45,792 nt of DNA from a virus. Of this stretch, positions 16,314-25,865 are shown one piece after another. A program made the translations under genes and the position numbers. The notes beneath the pieces were generated by a model, which saw nothing but the letters and a program-made list of their open reading frames with translations, was not told where the DNA came from and searched no databases. The DNA lies in the IMG/VR virus record IMGVR_UViG_3300008266_000101, positions 1 through 45,792 of that record, one strand, 5' to 3'. The stretch's first letter is position 1. Each line of letters opens with the position of its first letter.

Positions 16314-19300
16314 TTATTTATTGTTTACTAAATAGTTAATTTGATTTTGTAAATCGGTTATTTGTTTTTGTTGTTCTTTTATTGATTCAATTAATAGTGG
16401 TACTAATTTTTCATATTGCACTGTTAGATAGTTTTCACCACTTATTGAATTATTATTTCCATCATTATCGAATGGAGCTAATTTAACAGCTTCAGGTAAC
16501 ACCTCCTGAACATTCTGTGCAAACACACCAACTAATGATTCTTCTGTATTATAATTAGCTAACTCTTTTGCTTTGTCGTTCCAATTATAAGTAAATCCAC
16601 TTAATTTTCCAATTTTATCTAGTGGGTTTTCTATAAATTGAATATTAGTTTTTAAGCGTCTATCTGAAGAGTATGCTACTATGTCATTTGAAGCATCTAT
16701 TCTACCGGCAGTTGCATTTGGAGCTACATTTACACCTAAAGCACCTGTATTAACTCTTGCAGATCCTGATACATCTAGTTTATAAGATGGAGATGTAGTA
16801 CCTATACCTACATTACCATTAGGATACTTTATAGTTAATCTCGCTGTTGTTCCAGCTTCTATAATTTGAAAATCATCACCTGTGCTTTGTAAATCGTAAT
16901 AGTAGTTAGAATTACTACCAATTCTTATAAATCTAGTAGCTCCTGTTGTTAAGTTTATATTACCAGCAACTTCAAGTTTTTGACCTGGTGATGTAACTCC
17001 TATACCAACACTACCAGTCATAGCCATGGTAACATTACCAGTAGTTGTAACAACAAATCTATCAAAAGCAGTACCGGAATTTGTTGCTCTTAGTTTCCAT
17101 GTAAGACTATCATCGCCATACATCCCTGCTTGCCATATTGAGGCATCAAATCCAGCTCCCCAATATCCATAATCTACATATGAGTTATAGGATGAATTAC
17201 CTGCTGTTAATTCTAAAGCGATACTGCTGTTACTTCCTGATGAGGCTTGTACTCTTGAATTACCTACTACATCTAATTTATATGTAGTTGATGTAGTACC
17301 TATACCAATTTTATCGCTAACATATAACCCACCGTTTGCACTTCCTAATGAATATCCAATACCAACAGCTTTATTAAAAGTAAAATTACCCCAACCATCA
17401 GTTCTAAATTGACCAACCTGTGTATTATCAGATCTGCTACTAGATATGATAGTATATTCTGTATCTGCTTTCTTTATAATATAGCCTTCTGCATTTGTTG
17501 GAAGACCTATATTTCCGTTTACATCTAGTTTTTGTCCTGGTGATGTAGTGCCTATACCAACATTACCATTATTACCTATGTATAGTCTATCTGAGGTTGA
17601 ACCTGTTCCTGTTTTAAAAACAATATAGTTACCCTCAACAATAAGAGGCTTATATTCAGCTCCCCAATCTACAGCAGTTAAGTAACTTGTTCCACCACTA
17701 ACTTGTATTATTGTAGCGTGACCTTGAGCAGAAGTACCATTTGTAGCTCCAGTAGCAGCTATTGCTCCATTTACTTCGAGTTTGTCATATGGTGATATAG
17801 TACCTATACCAACATTACCTCCATTAGGTTGTAATGTTAAATTATAAGCTGTTGCTGTTCCATCAACTCTTTGTTGTTGTATCCAACCATTACCTGAGCT
17901 TAATGTACCAAATAAGGTACCGTATGCTGGGTCTGCATTTGTAAATAATGCTACGGATGAGCTATCAGCAAATCCTAATCTAGCAATCCCAGCAGCAGCA
18001 GTACTTTGTGTTGAGCCTGCGGTGTGTAGTTTAGTTGATGGTGATGTAGTACCTATACCAACATTACCTCCATTAGGTTGTAATGCTAAATTTGTTGTAG
18101 CACCAAAATTATATGAATATCCATTTATAGATGGAACACTTGATACAGTACCTAATGCTACTACATTTGGGGTAGCACTATTTCCACCAGCTGCGAAAGG
18201 AAATGTATTTGAAGTATCATAAACTGTTAGGTTTGATTGAGGAGATGTAGTGCCTATGCCAACTTTACCGTATTCAAATATATTTTTAGTACCTGCTATA
18301 TAGTTTGTGCCATCACCGCCCTGCATAAATCCATATACAGTAGTACTATTAGCAAATACATTATTTACAAATTGGGTAATTGATGTATTGTTGAAGTAGG
18401 TACCTATTCTGGCAGAACCACTGATATTATTAGTGTTTGCCCTGATTATATCATTGTTTATTATTTGACCTGATGCACTTACTGCACCCGCTACTTGGAG
18501 AGTAACTGTAGGGGATGTAGTACCTATACCAACATTACTTCCAGTTATAGTTAATATTGAATTGTTTCCAATATTTAATCCAATAGAGCCTCCAGTAGCT
18601 ACGTTTACGTACGTATTAGTTGAACTGCCATATAAAGCATAGTTAGAGGTTGTTAAAGCGGTTGCGCCTGTAAATCCAAGAAACCCAGCAGATGCTAAAG
18701 ATATATTTCCAGCTACACTTAATAAATTACCAGGTGATGTAGTACCTATACCAACATTTCCACCATCAGCAATAACCATTCTATTTGACGTACCGGCAGT
18801 ATAGAAGTTTATGCCATTTGATTGGTTTGTTCTTATTTGAAATTCACTAGAACCATAATTGATATGATTATTACCTATTGAACCAAAATATAAAATACCG
18901 CCTGTGCTAGTATCTCCTATAAGAACAGTATTACCACTACCTGTTACATGCAATTTAGCTGCTGGGCTTGTAGTACCTATACCAACATTTCCATTAGAAT
19001 CAATATCAAGTGCTCTTGTTCCACCACTACTACCAACATTAAATGTATGTGCTAAAGCATAATATGACTGAGCCATATATGCTGATGTGTTTCTATTATA
19101 TGCTTGTAATAATACTCCACTGCTTACACCTCCTGTAGGATTGACTTCAAATCCACTTGCACCAGCATTACTCACAACAAATTGTGCCGATGGTGATGTA
19201 GTACCTATACCAACATTGCCAGTACCAAGAATTGTTAAGTACGTACCTTGATCATATGCTGAATTATATAGTCCACCAAAGAACATATCTGTTCTATTAC

Positions 19301-22300
19301 TACCATTATATGTTGTCCATATTTTACCTGTAATTCCTGTACCGTCATGCCATGTAATTGCGCCTCTTTGAGTACTGGCAACGTTGTAGCTAACTCCTAA
19401 TCTTAGTAATTCAGTTGATGTATTTGATAAACCAATTTGTAAAAGAGTTCCAGGACTTGTAGTACCTATACCAACATTACCACTAGCATCAATACGCATG
19501 CGTTCTGAAGCATTAGTAGCAAATGCTAAAATATCGGCTGATGCACGATACATTCCTATGCCTGTGTCGCCATAAAACCCATATGTTGGGTATGTTGTAT
19601 TGGCTGTTGCTGCCCATAAAGCAGCTCCACCTGTTGTTAATTGATAAACGTCTCCATTACTATCAATTTGAAAATTACTTCCTATTTTTGCACCTCCATT
19701 TACTTCTAATTTTTGAGATGGTGATGTAGTACCTATACCAACATTACCAGATCCTGATACTGTTAAAACATTTGTTGTAGGAGTGCTACCTGCTAAATCA
19801 TTAACTAATAATTCTAATATATTAGCAGCATTGTATTCATTTGCCCATCTCCATCTAGCACCACCTGATTTTCCTGTTTCTAGATAGCCAGAATTAGTTG
19901 AATCTACTCTTATACCATCAACGTTTCCAACTGATACATGTAGTTTTGAAGTTGGTGATGTAGTACCTATACCAACATTACCATCTGAGGTGATGCGCAT
20001 GCGCTCATTACCACTGTTCCCAAAAGTCAAAGCAGTAGAGCTGGCTATATTTTGAATAATCCAAGATTCAACACCATCTTGAAATAGTTGAATACCAGCA
20101 GCAACACCACTAGTAGTATTAACCATTAACTTGGATGTATTTGAGGCAACACCTTCACCAATTTTTGTAGTCCCATTAACTCTTAAAAAGGCGTCAGGAC
20201 TTGTAGTTCCAATACCAACATTTGTACCATTATCATAAGTAGCGCCAATACCTAAAGTAGTAGCACTAGTCCATCTAGCAAGATAGTTAGTAGTGCCACC
20301 TAGTACATTAGCTGCAGTTGTAGCAAACGATGCACTACTTACACTTAAAGATCCTGATGATTGATAGTACAACTGTCCTGTTGTTGTATCTATACCAACT
20401 ACATTAGTTTGAGTTGCAGATGTTAAGCCCGAGAAGTATACGGCGGATGAGCCGGATATATTACCTGCTACTGTTAGTTTTGCTCCTGGAGATGAAGTAC
20501 CTATACCTACATCAGTATTTTGGAAATAAGCTTTTCCACTTGCAGCACCTCCTTCAATAGTAAAGCGTTCTAAAGCTGCTCCAACATTTGTTCTTGTAAA
20601 GAATCTATGGTTATAATCACCAAATGCTATTTGGTAGTATGTGTTGTCAGTTCCTGCACCAAGAATAGTACCGTTTACTCTTACGCTACCGCTTACTTCG
20701 AGTTTAGATCCTGGTGATGTAGTGCCTATACCAACATTTCCACTAACATCTATCCTAACTTTTTCTGATGATGTACTTCCAGCAGGATAAAATGCTATAT
20801 ATGCACTAGATCCAGATACACCAACAATAGTTGGAACTCCTGCTCCGTATACATTTCCCCAACTGAGGTTATTTGAGTTTGCTATAATGGCTCCTCCATT
20901 AATATCTAATGTATCTCTTGGAGATGATATGCCTATACCTAAACGTCCTGCACTAGTTAAAATCATTTTTTGGCTAAGAGAAGCAGACGTTCCTAAAGTT
21001 ACGGTTTGAGTATCTCCTGTATACCATCTAAAATCTGTATCTACAACTAGTGCTGATCTTGGTACAGAAATACCAGTAGATGAAATAAACTGATTAGTAG
21101 TAGTTGAGCTAGGATATACAGCATATCCTATTACAGGTCCTCCTGATGATCTGTTAGTTCCAAAGTTAGTTAAATGTCCGGAGGAATATTGATCTTGTAA
21201 TATTGTGGTTCCTTCTGTAGCTGTGTTACTGCCAGCGACTATAATTCCTGCTACATCTAGTTTTGATGATGGAGATGTAGTACCTATACCGACGTTACCA
21301 TTATTAGCGATACGCATTCTTTCGGATCCGCTAGTATAAATCCTTAAGGCTTGAGATGGTGTGCCTGTAACAGTGCCTGCAATGATATAAGAATCAACAG
21401 CCTGTTGATATACTGATATATAATTATTATTAGTACTTTCTTGTACTCTAACTTCATTTTCAGTTGAAGCAACTAAGTTTAATTTAGCACCGGGAGATGT
21501 AGTACCTATACCAACATTAGTGCCATTATCATAGGTAACACCTATACCTAGCGTAGTAGCACTAGTCCATCTAGCAAGGTAGTTATTTGTGCCACCTAAA
21601 ACGTTTGATGCTGTTGCAGCATATGAAGCAGAAGATGCTACAAATGAACTTGTTGTTTGATAGTACAACTGTCCTGTACTTGTGTTTATGCCAACGATAG
21701 TGGCTTGTGGTGTAGATGTAAGTCCTTTAAAATATACATCGGCTGAGCTGGAAATGTTTCCTACTACAGTTAATTTTGCTGCTGGAGATGTGGTGCCGAG
21801 GCCAACATTTCCGCTTCCTGCTTGTACAGTTACCCTCGCAGTTCCTAAAGCATTACCTCCACCACCTTCTGCTATAACATAGTCACTACCATTATTTATA
21901 CCAAACTGCCAGTTATTTGAGTTATTAGCAGCAATAAATAAAGCAGCAGTATTTACTGCTTCAACGTAGGATAATATATTTCCTGATACATGGAGTTTTG
22001 CTGATGGGGATGTAGTGCCTATACCAACACTACCATTACGATTAATTGTAAAATAAGTACGACTTGATATGTCTGGTGCACTTGCTGATGTGGCTGAGGA
22101 AACAATATTGAAATCTCCCCAATTGAACATGTTAGTTCCTATAGCCCAGTTTCTACTGTTTGTGCTTCCATAATTTGAATTATAAAAGTCTAATTGAGTT
22201 AAAGTAGTACTACTTTCTAATCTAGCAACAATTCCTGAAGAGGAAATGTGGAGTTTTGATGCGGGAGCAGGAGCACCTATACCGACATTACCTGCTGAGG

Positions 22301-23750
22301 TGATGCGCATTTTCTCGGAACCGTTAGTCCAAAAAGTTTCTGGATGATTTGATAATGTTCCTACAACACCTGCTGGTTCACTTGTCCAGCTTAAAATATT
22401 ATCAACGGTTCCATTGTTTGAACGAATATTTCCAGTAGACCTAATATCACCAGAAGTATCTAACTTATATGATGGTGATGTAGTACCTATACCAACATTA
22501 GCAGACGAATTTAAAAATATACCATTTGATGTGCTATATCCTGATGGATCGGCAGTAGCTGGGTCTCCTACAGACCAATAAGCATATGTAAGGCTACTAG
22601 CTCCACCTATTGCGCCAAAGAAAACAGTACTAGCTGTATAATTACTGTTGTATATTCTATTGCTACGAGCCCATGCTCCTATAGCTGCTACTTTAGTATC
22701 TAAACCATAAGCGTATGTAGTAACATTAGTTCCACCACCTGTAACTACGTCTAAAGCTCCACCTGGTGATGTAGTACCTATACCGACATTACCGCCATTA
22801 AAATAAGAAACTCCATTTGAGTGTAATTGGGCATTTGCGGCACCACTACTATTTTCTAAAGTGGCAACTCCGTCTCCATCAGCATCTTCAAATATGTAGA
22901 ATATATTATTAGTATTTGCAGCTCTTTGAATTAAGAATGGATATGAGCTTAAACCTGAGGATTTAACATGTAGTCTACCTGATGGTGATGTTGTACCTAT
23001 ACCAACATTACCGCTATTATACTTTATAGTAACATAATCACCTATACCATCATTAATTCTATAATCATTGCTACTTGCAGATATATAAGCTTTCCATTGA
23101 ACTGTTACATTATTTAAAAAGAATGAAGGTGTAGTAGCATCTACTACTCTAACTGCGCCTGAACCTGCGCTTCCTGATATATCTAACCTATATCCTGGGT
23201 TTGTTCTGCCTATACCAACATTACCATTAGAATCTATTCTAACTTTGTTACTACTGTTTGTCCATAATTCTAAATAGTTAGAAGTATTGTTAAGGTATAT
23301 ACCTTGACCGGTAGCAGTTGCTCCACTGAATACTCCAGCACCAGCTCCATCAACATAAAGAAATCCTGCTCTTGTGCCATCAGTCCATTTAATAGGATCT
23401 GTACCGCTTCCAGATTGAACAGTGAGTCTATTGGTGGGTGATGTGGTGTTTATACCAACATTAGTACCATTATCATAGGTAACACCTATGCCTAGAGTAG
23501 TAGCACTAGTCCATCTAGCAAGATAGTTAGTAGTGCCACCTAAAACGTTAGATGCAGTACCAGTAAATGATGCTGATACAGCATTTAAAGCATAAGAAGC
23601 TGTAATAGAATTTTGTGCCCATGAAGCGGTTCCAAATAATGATCCTGTAAATGATCCTGAAAATCTGCTTGCAGTTACTGCATTTGTAACAAACAGTGAA
23701 TTAAGCGTAGCGTCAGAACCTGACGTAATGAGTTTCTTCCAATTCGGCAT
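16314..23750 (-). CDS. Giant tail fibre with VGIGTTSP repeats and C-terminal S74 self-cleaving chaperone (2478 aa)
   Basis: The N-terminus (MPNWKKLITSGSDATLNSLF) is an attachment-type start shared with the 507-residue fibre (MAVWRKVIVSGSNAQLASL). A GSLFGTASWAQN module follows. The body repeats the unit GNVGIGTTSP-x-x-K-L-x-V-x-G about 28 times, separated by 40-120 variable residues; this is a beta-rich fibre shaft. Residues ~2358-2478 are a Peptidase_S74 intramolecular chaperone: SSDRRLKTNI (cleavage expected before the second Ser of SSDRRLK), GVFAQNVQEVLPEAV, YEKLVPLLIESIKEQQKQI, then a coiled-coil end. Such domains drive trimer assembly and then cut themselves off. Only this fibre has one here. 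Many VGIGTTSP DNA copies are near-identical, so recombination is expected. Confidence 0.93.
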   Translation of the reverse strand: MPNWKKLITSGSDATLNSLFVTNAVTASRFSGSFTGSLFGTASWAQNSITASYALNAVSASFTGTASNVLGGTTNYLARWTSATTLGIGVTYDNGTNVGINTTSPTNRLTVQSGSGTDPIKWTDGTRAGFLYVDGAGAGVFSGATATGQGIYLNNTSNYLELWTNSSNKVRIDSNGNVGIGRTNPGYRLDISGSAGSGAVRVVDATTPSFFLNNVTVQWKAYISASSNDYRINDGIGDYVTIKYNSGNVGIGTTSPSGRLHVKSSGLSSYPFLIQRAANTNNIFYIFEDADGDGVATLENSSGAANAQLHSNGVSYFNGGNVGIGTTSPGGALDVVTGGGTNVTTYAYGLDTKVAAIGAWARSNRIYNSNYTASTVFFGAIGGASSLTYAYWSVGDPATADPSGYSTSNGIFLNSSANVGIGTTSPSYKLDTSGDIRSTGNIRSNNGTVDNILSWTSEPAGVVGTLSNHPETFWTNGSEKMRITSAGNVGIGAPAPASKLHISSSGIVARLESSTTLTQLDFYNSNYGSTNSRNWAIGTNMFNWGDFNIVSSATSASAPDISSRTYFTINRNGSVGIGTTSPSAKLHVSGNILSYVEAVNTAALFIAANNSNNWQFGINNGSDYVIAEGGGGNALGTARVTVQAGSGNVGLGTTSPAAKLTVVGNISSSADVYFKGLTSTPQATIVGINTSTGQLYYQTTSSFVASSASYAATASNVLGGTNNYLARWTSATTLGIGVTYDNGTNVGIGTTSPGAKLNLVASTENEVRVQESTNNNYISVYQQAVDSYIIAGTVTGTPSQALRIYTSGSERMRIANNGNVGIGTTSPSSKLDVAGIIVAGSNTATEGTTILQDQYSSGHLTNFGTNRSSGGPVIGYAVYPSSTTTNQFISSTGISVPRSALVVDTDFRWYTGDTQTVTLGTSASLSQKMILTSAGRLGIGISSPRDTLDINGGAIIANSNNLSWGNVYGAGVPTIVGVSGSSAYIAFYPAGSTSSEKVRIDVSGNVGIGTTSPGSKLEVSGSVRVNGTILGAGTDNTYYQIAFGDYNHRFFTRTNVGAALERFTIEGGAASGKAYFQNTDVGIGTSSPGAKLTVAGNISGSSAVYFSGLTSATQTNVVGIDTTTGQLYYQSSGSLSVSSASFATTAANVLGGTTNYLARWTSATTLGIGATYDNGTNVGIGTTSPDAFLRVNGTTKIGEGVASNTSKLMVNTTSGVAAGIQLFQDGVESWIIQNIASSTALTFGNSGNERMRITSDGNVGIGTTSPTSKLHVSVGNVDGIRVDSTNSGYLETGKSGGARWRWANEYNAANILELLVNDLAGSTPTTNVLTVSGSGNVGIGTTSPSQKLEVNGGAKIGSNFQIDSNGDVYQLTTGGAALWAATANTTYPTYGFYGDTGIGMYRASADILAFATNASERMRIDASGNVGIGTTSPGTLLQIGLSNTSTELLRLGVSYNVASTQRGAITWHDGTGITGKIWTTYNGSNRTDMFFGGLYNSAYDQGTYLTILGTGNVGIGTTSPSAQFVVSNAGASGFEVNPTGGVSSGVLLQAYNRNTSAYMAQSYYALAHTFNVGSSGGTRALDIDSNGNVGIGTTSPAAKLHVTGSGNTVLIGDTSTGGILYFGSIGNNHINYGSSEFQIRTNQSNGINFYTAGTSNRMVIADGGNVGIGTTSPGNLLSVAGNISLASAGFLGFTGATALTTSNYALYGSSTNTYVNVATGGSIGLNIGNNSILTITGSNVGIGTTSPTVTLQVAGAVSASGQIINNDIIRANTNNISGSARIGTYFNNTSITQFVNNVFANSTTVYGFMQGGDGTNYIAGTKNIFEYGKVGIGTTSPQSNLTVYDTSNTFPFAAGGNSATPNVVALGTVSSVPSINGYSYNFGATTNLALQPNGGNVGIGTTSPSTKLHTAGSTQSTAAAGIARLGFADSSSVALFTNADPAYGTLFGTLSSGNGWIQQQRVDGTATAYNLTLQPNGGNVGIGTISPYDKLEVNGAIAATGATNGTSAQGHATIIQVSGGTSYLTAVDWGAEYKPLIVEGNYIVFKTGTGSTSDRLYIGNNGNVGIGTTSPGQKLDVNGNIGLPTNAEGYIIKKADTEYTIISSSRSDNTQVGQFRTDGWGNFTFNKAVGIGYSLGSANGGLYVSDKIGIGTTSTTYKLDVVGNSRVQASSGSNSSIALELTAGNSSYNSYVDYGYWGAGFDASIWQAGMYGDDSLTWKLRATNSGTAFDRFVVTTTGNVTMAMTGSVGIGVTSPGQKLEVAGNINLTTGATRFIRIGSNSNYYYDLQSTGDDFQIIEAGTTARLTIKYPNGNVGIGTTSPSYKLDVSGSARVNTGALGVNVAPNATAGRIDASNDIVAYSSDRRLKTNIQFIENPLDKIGKLSGFTYNWNDKAKELANYNTEESLVGVFAQNVQEVLPEAVKLAPFDNDGNNNSISGENYLTVQYEKLVPLLIESIKEQQKQITDLQNQINYLVNNK
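16760..23460 (-). repeat. Array of about 28 coding repeats (VGIGTTSP unit) in the S74 fibre
   Basis: On the plus strand the repeat shows as near-identical copies of GGTGATGTAGTACCTATACC followed by AACATTACC, at intervals of roughly 120-330 bases. Spacers differ in length and sequence but stay in frame. Some copies diverge (GIGAPAP, GIGISSP, GIGTISP). Boundaries are approximate. Confidence 0.85.
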
Positions 23751-23776
23751 TATGTATTACAGTTTGCGGTTAGAAA

Positions 23777-23793
23777 CCTAGCACTATACTAGG
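23777..23793 (-). other. Small hairpin in the leader of the S74 fibre gene
   Basis: CCTAG and CTAGG are separated by seven bases (CACTATA on the plus strand). A second short GGCC/GGCC pairing lies nearby (23792-23812). The 84-base leader (23751-23834) is the longest before a fibre start and is less A/T rich than others. No T-tract follows, so it is not a simple terminator. Confidence 0.35.
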
Positions 23794-23825
23794 CCTACTT
23801 CCCGTGTGGGCCAACAAATGTGTGT

Positions 23826-23837
23826 TAATAAATATTA
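23826..23837 (-). promoter_or_regulatory. Junction motif before the S74 fibre gene
   Basis: Plus strand TAATAAATATTA, 76 bases from the ATG, the greatest distance in the set; the leader between is structured. Confidence 0.35.
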
Positions 23838-24074
23838 ACTAGATTTCTTGTCCGCTTTGGTTTTTTCTTCCTGAGCGAGGAGATTTTGTAGACTTTCTAT
23901 TTTTTTTTGTTCCTCTGCCTGTTTCATTTGTTCAATTTGTGCTAATTCATTTTCTAATCTAATTTGTAGATTAGCTAGAAATTTAGCATCTGAACCTTTA
24001 ACAGTAACAAGATCTAATGCCTGTCGAATAAATGCTATCTCGTTATGAGTAACATCAATTGAAAACACATCCAT
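23835..24074 (-). CDS. Small helical protein, 79 aa, paralogue of the next upstream gene
   Basis: Helical and charged: MDVFSIDVTHNEIAFIRQAL is followed by DLVTVKGSDAKFLANLQIRL and a Lys/Glu coiled coil ending KTKADKKSS. The pattern [VL]T-x-x-E-[IL]-x-F-I-x-x-x-L-x5-[VL]-K-G with a later hydrophobic helix is shared with the 69-residue protein just upstream (LTLQELEFILLTLKNTNLKG), so the two look like a tandem duplication. The coiled-coil tail is unique to this copy. They lie between fibre genes, five bases apart. Function unknown; a fibre-assembly or attachment accessory is possible by position. Confidence 0.72.
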   Translation of the reverse strand: MDVFSIDVTHNEIAFIRQALDLVTVKGSDAKFLANLQIRLENELAQIEQMKQAEEQKKIESLQNLLAQEEKTKADKKSS

Positions 24075-24079
24075 AACAT

Positions 24080-24289
24080 TTATTTATTTTGATTTGCTTT
24101 TTTTAAGTACTGATTTTGGATTTTAACAACTAAATTATAAAATAATTCAATTTGAAATCCTTTTAAATTAGTATTTTTTAAAGTAAGCAGAATAAACTCT
24201 AATTCTTGTAAAGTTAATTCATCTTGGGTTGGTAATGTAGTGGGTATTTCAGTGCCTCCCACAACTAAATTTTTTGATGTAAATGCCAT
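24080..24289 (-). CDS. Small helical protein, 69 aa, paralogue of the 79-residue gene
   Basis: Begins MAFTSKNLVVGGTEIPTTL, an extended N-terminus, then LTLQELEFILLTLKNTNLKG and FQIELFYNLVVKIQNQYLKK, which aligns by pattern with its downstream neighbour (E-L-x-F-I-L/R, L-K-G/V-K-G, then a helix). The tail is Lys/Asn rich. It starts 18 bases after the stop of the 507-residue fibre; an ATAAATAT core lies inside the end of that fibre gene (24320-24327), about 31 bases ahead of this start. No known family. Confidence 0.72.
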   Translation of the reverse strand: MAFTSKNLVVGGTEIPTTLPTQDELTLQELEFILLTLKNTNLKGFQIELFYNLVVKIQNQYLKKANQNK

Positions 24290-24307
24290 AACTTATTAAA
24301 ATATATT

Positions 24308-25831
24308 TTAAGCCCAAATATAAATATCACCAGTGTTTGTAACCCACATATTACCAGATCCATTAGAACCAGTACCCCAAGTTGGAGGTACAGTGTTTGT
24401 TGGAGCTGATCCTTGATTGATTTTTGCTGTTACTACATATTCATTAGGAGTTAATGAATTTGCAGTACCTACAGCATCAAACGCTACAGCAAAACGACCA
24501 TAAGGTCCATGATCATTAGTAGCACCTGCTTCAAGGTAAAATGCAGAACCAGAACCAGCAGTATTGTATTGAGTTATCCAACCAGAATCAGCTAATGTTG
24601 ATGATCCACTATTAACTAGAATAAATTTATCTCTAACATTTAAGTTATCCGTGTTTGTAAATGAAGCAGTACCTGCTACTGATAAGTCTCCAGTTACAGT
24701 TAAGTTATTATTAAACGTTGAGTTACCAGTTACTGTTAAACCACCTGCTGAAATTGTAGAGCCAGAAGCAATAGTTACTGTAGTACCATTATCACTAATA
24801 AGACTATTTACAAATCCTGTTCCACTCCATTTTGGATGATTACCTGTTGTTAAGTTAGCAGCACCAGAAACATGTACTGTTACTGCTGTTGAACCATTAT
24901 ATGTAGCAGCACTACCTGATATTCCAACTCCAAACGTTAATGCGTTTGCTAATGAATTTGCTGAGGCTGCTGTTGATGCAAAAGCAGCAGTTATTGCTTG
25001 AGAGGCACTTACTGCCCATGAAGCAGTACCAAATAAAGATCCTGTAAAATTAGTTGCTGTTACACTTCCACTAATATTAAGTGAACCTGTTACAGTGTGG
25101 ACATCAGTAATTGCATTACCTATTTTAACTCCAGTACCTAAAACTGAAAGTTCAGTACCGCTACCTGTAACAACAGTAAAGGTTCCAGAAATTATTTGGT
25201 TACCAACAAATGTATTTGAGCCCGTAGTTACAGGAGCGTTTAGAGCATATGATGCAGTTAATACACTATTAGCTCCAAAAGGACCAAAAACATTAGATGC
25301 AGTAATGAAGGAAGAAGTAACATTTAAAGTATTAGTTGCAGCATTATAAGAAAAACTAGCACTATTTACATACAATGATTGACTTCCTGATCCTGAAACA
25401 ACGAATGTTGGATACCAAGTACCAATACCGGTGTTATTCATTGTTATAGTAGAGGTAGAAGATGCTACTCCTTGTGCTACTGTTATATCAAATGTAGTGT
25501 TATCTCCTTTGGTAAAGGTAATAGTTGAGGAGTTGATAGAAGCTGTAATTAAACCTCTAAGTGGAAGAGAAGAAGTTTCTGCAAATGAGGCACTAGTAGC
25601 AAATGAAGCAGTACCGGTTAAGGGTCCAGCAAAAGAACCACTAAATGAACCAGAATGGACTAAGTTAGTAGCATTTGTAGTTGCTACTATATTACCAGTA
25701 CCATTAATAGCTTGTATACCTAGAGTGCCATTAGCACTACCTGTTACTACTCCATTTAATAAATCACTTACTTGTAAGGATGCTAATTGAGCATTACTAC
25801 CAGAAACTATGACTTTGCGCCAAACTGCCAT
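24308..25831 (-). CDS. Tail fibre protein, 507 aa
   Basis: The N-terminus MAVWRKVIVSGSNAQLASLQ matches the attachment-type start of the 2478-residue fibre. Residues ~70-370 are shaft-like repeats: GSFSGSFAGPLTGTASFATSA, GSLFGTASWAVSASQAIT, and beta repeats such as SGSTISAGGLTVTGNSTFNN and NLTVTGDLSVAGTASFTN. The C-terminal ~110 residues form a head: DKFILVNSGSSTLADSGWI, SAFYLEAGATNDHGPYGRFA, ending GNMWVTNTGDIYIWA; the last strand has the look of a fibre tip. No S74 domain. It lies between the 690-residue fibre and the two small paralogues. Host-receptor binding is inferred from context and architecture. Confidence 0.87.
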   Translation of the reverse strand: MAVWRKVIVSGSNAQLASLQVSDLLNGVVTGSANGTLGIQAINGTGNIVATTNATNLVHSGSFSGSFAGPLTGTASFATSASFAETSSLPLRGLITASINSSTITFTKGDNTTFDITVAQGVASSTSTITMNNTGIGTWYPTFVVSGSGSQSLYVNSASFSYNAATNTLNVTSSFITASNVFGPFGANSVLTASYALNAPVTTGSNTFVGNQIISGTFTVVTGSGTELSVLGTGVKIGNAITDVHTVTGSLNISGSVTATNFTGSLFGTASWAVSASQAITAAFASTAASANSLANALTFGVGISGSAATYNGSTAVTVHVSGAANLTTGNHPKWSGTGFVNSLISDNGTTVTIASGSTISAGGLTVTGNSTFNNNLTVTGDLSVAGTASFTNTDNLNVRDKFILVNSGSSTLADSGWITQYNTAGSGSAFYLEAGATNDHGPYGRFAVAFDAVGTANSLTPNEYVVTAKINQGSAPTNTVPPTWGTGSNGSGNMWVTNTGDIYIWA

Positions 25832-25853
25832 TATTTTTATTTTGAATTATCAG

Positions 25854-25865
25854 TAATAAATATTA
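25854..25865 (-). promoter_or_regulatory. Junction motif before the 507-residue fibre gene
   Basis: Plus strand TAATAAATATTA, identical to the copies at 23826 and 44265; 23 bases from the ATG. Confidence 0.35.

Noticed and set aside
16760-23460. Regularly spaced near-identical repeats resembling a CRISPR array or a diversity-generating locus
   Set aside because: All copies are in one reading frame and encode the VGIGTTSP fibre repeat; spacing is irregular, and no cas genes, reverse transcriptase or template repeat were found.
24651-25790. Plus-strand open frames in the 507-residue fibre gene
   Set aside because: Val/Pro/Ala-rich mirror frames of Ser/Thr/Gly repeats; the same happens at 31131, 32811, 39969, 40806 and 41313.
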